Positions 62,729 to 64,000 of a DNA stretch of 64,000 nucleotides are shown piece after piece. The translations under genes and the position numbers were made by a program. Each line of letters starts with the position of its first letter. The first letter of the stretch is position 1. Under the pieces are notes generated by a model, which saw only the letters and a list, made by a program, of their open reading frames with translations, searched no databases and was not told where the DNA came from. Source of the stretch: Chryseobacterium indologenes (lineage in GTDB: Bacteria > Bacteroidota > Bacteroidia > Flavobacteriales > Weeksellaceae); contig LAZY01000004.1 in NCBI GenBank assembly GCA_001013295.1, positions 1 through 64,000 of the forward strand, read 5' to 3'.

Positions 62729-64000
62729 TTATTTCTTAATGAATTTCAGATGGGAAGTTGTTCCTTTATCTTCAATCGAAATAATATAAGCTCCCGTGCT
62801 CAGTCTTGAAACAGAGATCTTATTGTCTGTGATCTGACCGTTCATCACCTTCTGTCCTGCCATATTGGTAATGATAAACGCAGCTTTGGATGAAACGTTG
62901 GTTATGTTTAGTACATCACTTGCCGGATTAGGGAAGATGTTGATCGTAGCATTATCTTTTGTAACATCATGAGTACTCAGTGTCTGATCCAGGATACGAA
63001 CAGGATAATCTTCTACCTCGCCGTATTGCTGGCTGACACATCCGTTAGTTGGCTGCTTATTATATGCCATCATCACTCTCATGATAACATTTCCGTCTGT
63101 ATAAGCTGTTGTTGGAACTGTAAATGATCCTGAAACTGGAGTCGTCTTACTAGGAGCGCTGGTAAAGATAATTTCAGAATCAGAGAATAGTCCGTCTTTG
63201 TTATAGTCGATCCATACCGTTACTCCTTCATTATAAGTAGTAGCTGTCCATTGTTTAGATACACTTACCGTGTTCCCTGTAGCACCTTTTTTCAAAGTAA
63301 TCAGTTTGTTGAAGTCAGCTGTGTAGTCTGTGTATTCTGAAGCTCCGCTGTTGTTTGAAATAGCAGACATTCCGGCTGGTGTCACTGTAACATTGGAAAT
63401 AAATTCGTCTGCTGGGTTTGAAGAGACTAGGCAGGCAGGATATGAAAGTGTATTGAAAACAGAAATTGTAGAATAATTTCCTACTACAGATTCACACACA
63501 TTCGCTATCTGTACTTCATACTGGGTCGCATCATCTAATCCGGAAAGATTATAAAAGTTTGTAGGTACAGAAACTGTTGTCCAGGAAGTTGTTCCTAGTT
63601 TTCTATACATTAATGAATAAGTGGCGCTTTGGGCTGCTGGCCAGCTTATACCAGCAGAGCTTTTAGTAATTCCTGCAAATGTAATTCCTGTTGGAGCAGA
63701 AGGAGAACATGCCGGAGCAGCAGAAACAGTAGCATTGCCTATTGCATAGAAAATATTATCTACAGCACTTATCCTTATCTTTACGTTGGCTCCTGTTGCA
63801 AGAGAAGAGAATGAATAAGGTTCAAGACCATCATTAGGAGTAGATGGGATAGCGACCGTCCATGTATTTCCGTTGTCTGTCGTATAATCTATTTTAACGT
63901 TTTGTACATTATAAGGAGCAGCATTGGTGTTGACTACATTCCAGCTAATTGCTCCCGGAGTATTATTATAGGCAGAAGTTGAGGTTATGTTGAATGGCCC
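62729..64000 (-). CDS. T9SS type A sorting domain protein, C-terminal part (partial)
   Basis: The frame stays open from the stop at 62729 to the window edge, so 423 C-terminal residues are visible and the start lies outside. Order: a domain with NGNTWT and LATGANVKIRISA like the C-terminal repeats of secreted reprolysin-type proteases, a fibronectin type III domain (APTGITFAG to QIANVC), a GEVED domain ending QQYGEVEDYPVRI, and the type A sorting domain FPNPASDVLNI to GAYIISIEDKG with a basic end FIKK. Such proteins cross the outer membrane by type IX secretion. A metalloprotease is my guess for the missing part. Confidence 0.88.
   Translation of the reverse strand, partial: GPFNITSTSAYNNTPGAISWNVVNTNAAPYNVQNVKIDYTTDNGNTWTVAIPSTPNDGLEPYSFSSLATGANVKIRISAVDNIFYAIGNATVSAAPACSPSAPTGITFAGITKSSAGISWPAAQSATYSLMYRKLGTTSWTTVSVPTNFYNLSGLDDATQYEVQIANVCESVVGNYSTISVFNTLSYPACLVSSNPADEFISNVTVTPAGMSAISNNSGASEYTDYTADFNKLITLKKGATGNTVSVSKQWTATTYNEGVTVWIDYNKDGLFSDSEIIFTSAPSKTTPVSGSFTVPTTAYTDGNVIMRVMMAYNKQPTNGCVSQQYGEVEDYPVRILDQTLSTHDVTKDNATINIFPNPASDVLNITNVSSKAAFIITNMAGQKVMNGQITDNKISVSRLSTGAYIISIEDKGTTSHLKFIKK

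Overview
The window is AT-rich chromosomal DNA of a Bacteroidota bacterium, most likely Flavobacteriia and probably a Chryseobacterium-like Weeksellaceae member. The evidence is a type IX secretion C-terminal sorting domain, two GLPGLI proteins, a fused CrtY lycopene cyclase, several promoters with a TAnnTTTG -7 box, little Shine-Dalgarno signal and M1/M61 secreted peptidases. No phage, insertion sequence, CRISPR array or plasmid function is visible. The genus is inference from gene content only.

Layout. 1-283: the end of a tandem array of initiator tRNA genes (two complete, one cut by the window edge) with hairpin spacers and a terminator. 284-2180: a gene-poor stretch with degenerate repeats, one GNAT gene and a candidate orphan small RNA. 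3213-10589: a probable nine-gene photoprotection operon: MarR-type regulator, phytoene desaturase (crtI), phytoene synthase (crtB), SRPBCC protein, carotene hydroxylase (crtZ), lycopene cyclase, lipocalin, GTP cyclohydrolase II (ribA) and an SDR/DUF2867 protein; the expected pigment is zeaxanthin. 10789-19314: a small stress-type protein, a Crp/Fnr regulator and a two-component block (two hybrid kinases, two single-domain receivers, CheR and CheB). 19366-22890: a divergent promoter between an unknown 95-residue protein and photolyase-ferrochelatase-second MarR paralogue. The same promoter/operator sequence occurs before the carotenoid operon and at this divergent promoter, so both blocks look like one light or photo-oxidative stress regulon run by two MarR paralogues.

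23665-30236: a second signalling block (sigma54-type response regulator, FIST sensor, hybrid kinase with HPt, single-domain receiver) directly before 30242-44621, a Wzx/Wzy-type exopolysaccharide locus (export lipoprotein, chain-length protein with a dead kinase domain, flippase, four glycosyltransferases, polymerase, acyltransferase, WecA/TagO-type initiating enzyme and an unusual three-domain kinase/nucleotidyltransferase fusion). Each of the three real intergenic gaps in this part carries the same dyad element. 45124-50080: BlaI/M56 regulatory pair followed by two GLPGLI proteins flanking a maltose acetyltransferase-type gene. 50148-64000: housekeeping and envelope genes: serine hydrolase, lipoprotein, transaldolase-like enzyme, DUF1905 protein, TPR protein, peptidase E, a zinc-ribbon orphan, PBP4, a sensor kinase, M61 and M1 peptidases and the C-terminal part of a T9SS-secreted multidomain protein running off the right edge.

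The most unusual points are the MarR-controlled photoprotection regulon with its 12-bp-arm dyad, the tripartite fusion in the exopolysaccharide locus, the repeated dyad in every intergenic gap of that locus, a heptamer tandem repeat abutting a promoter, and a candidate orphan RNA. All calls come from reading the sequence; no database search was run.
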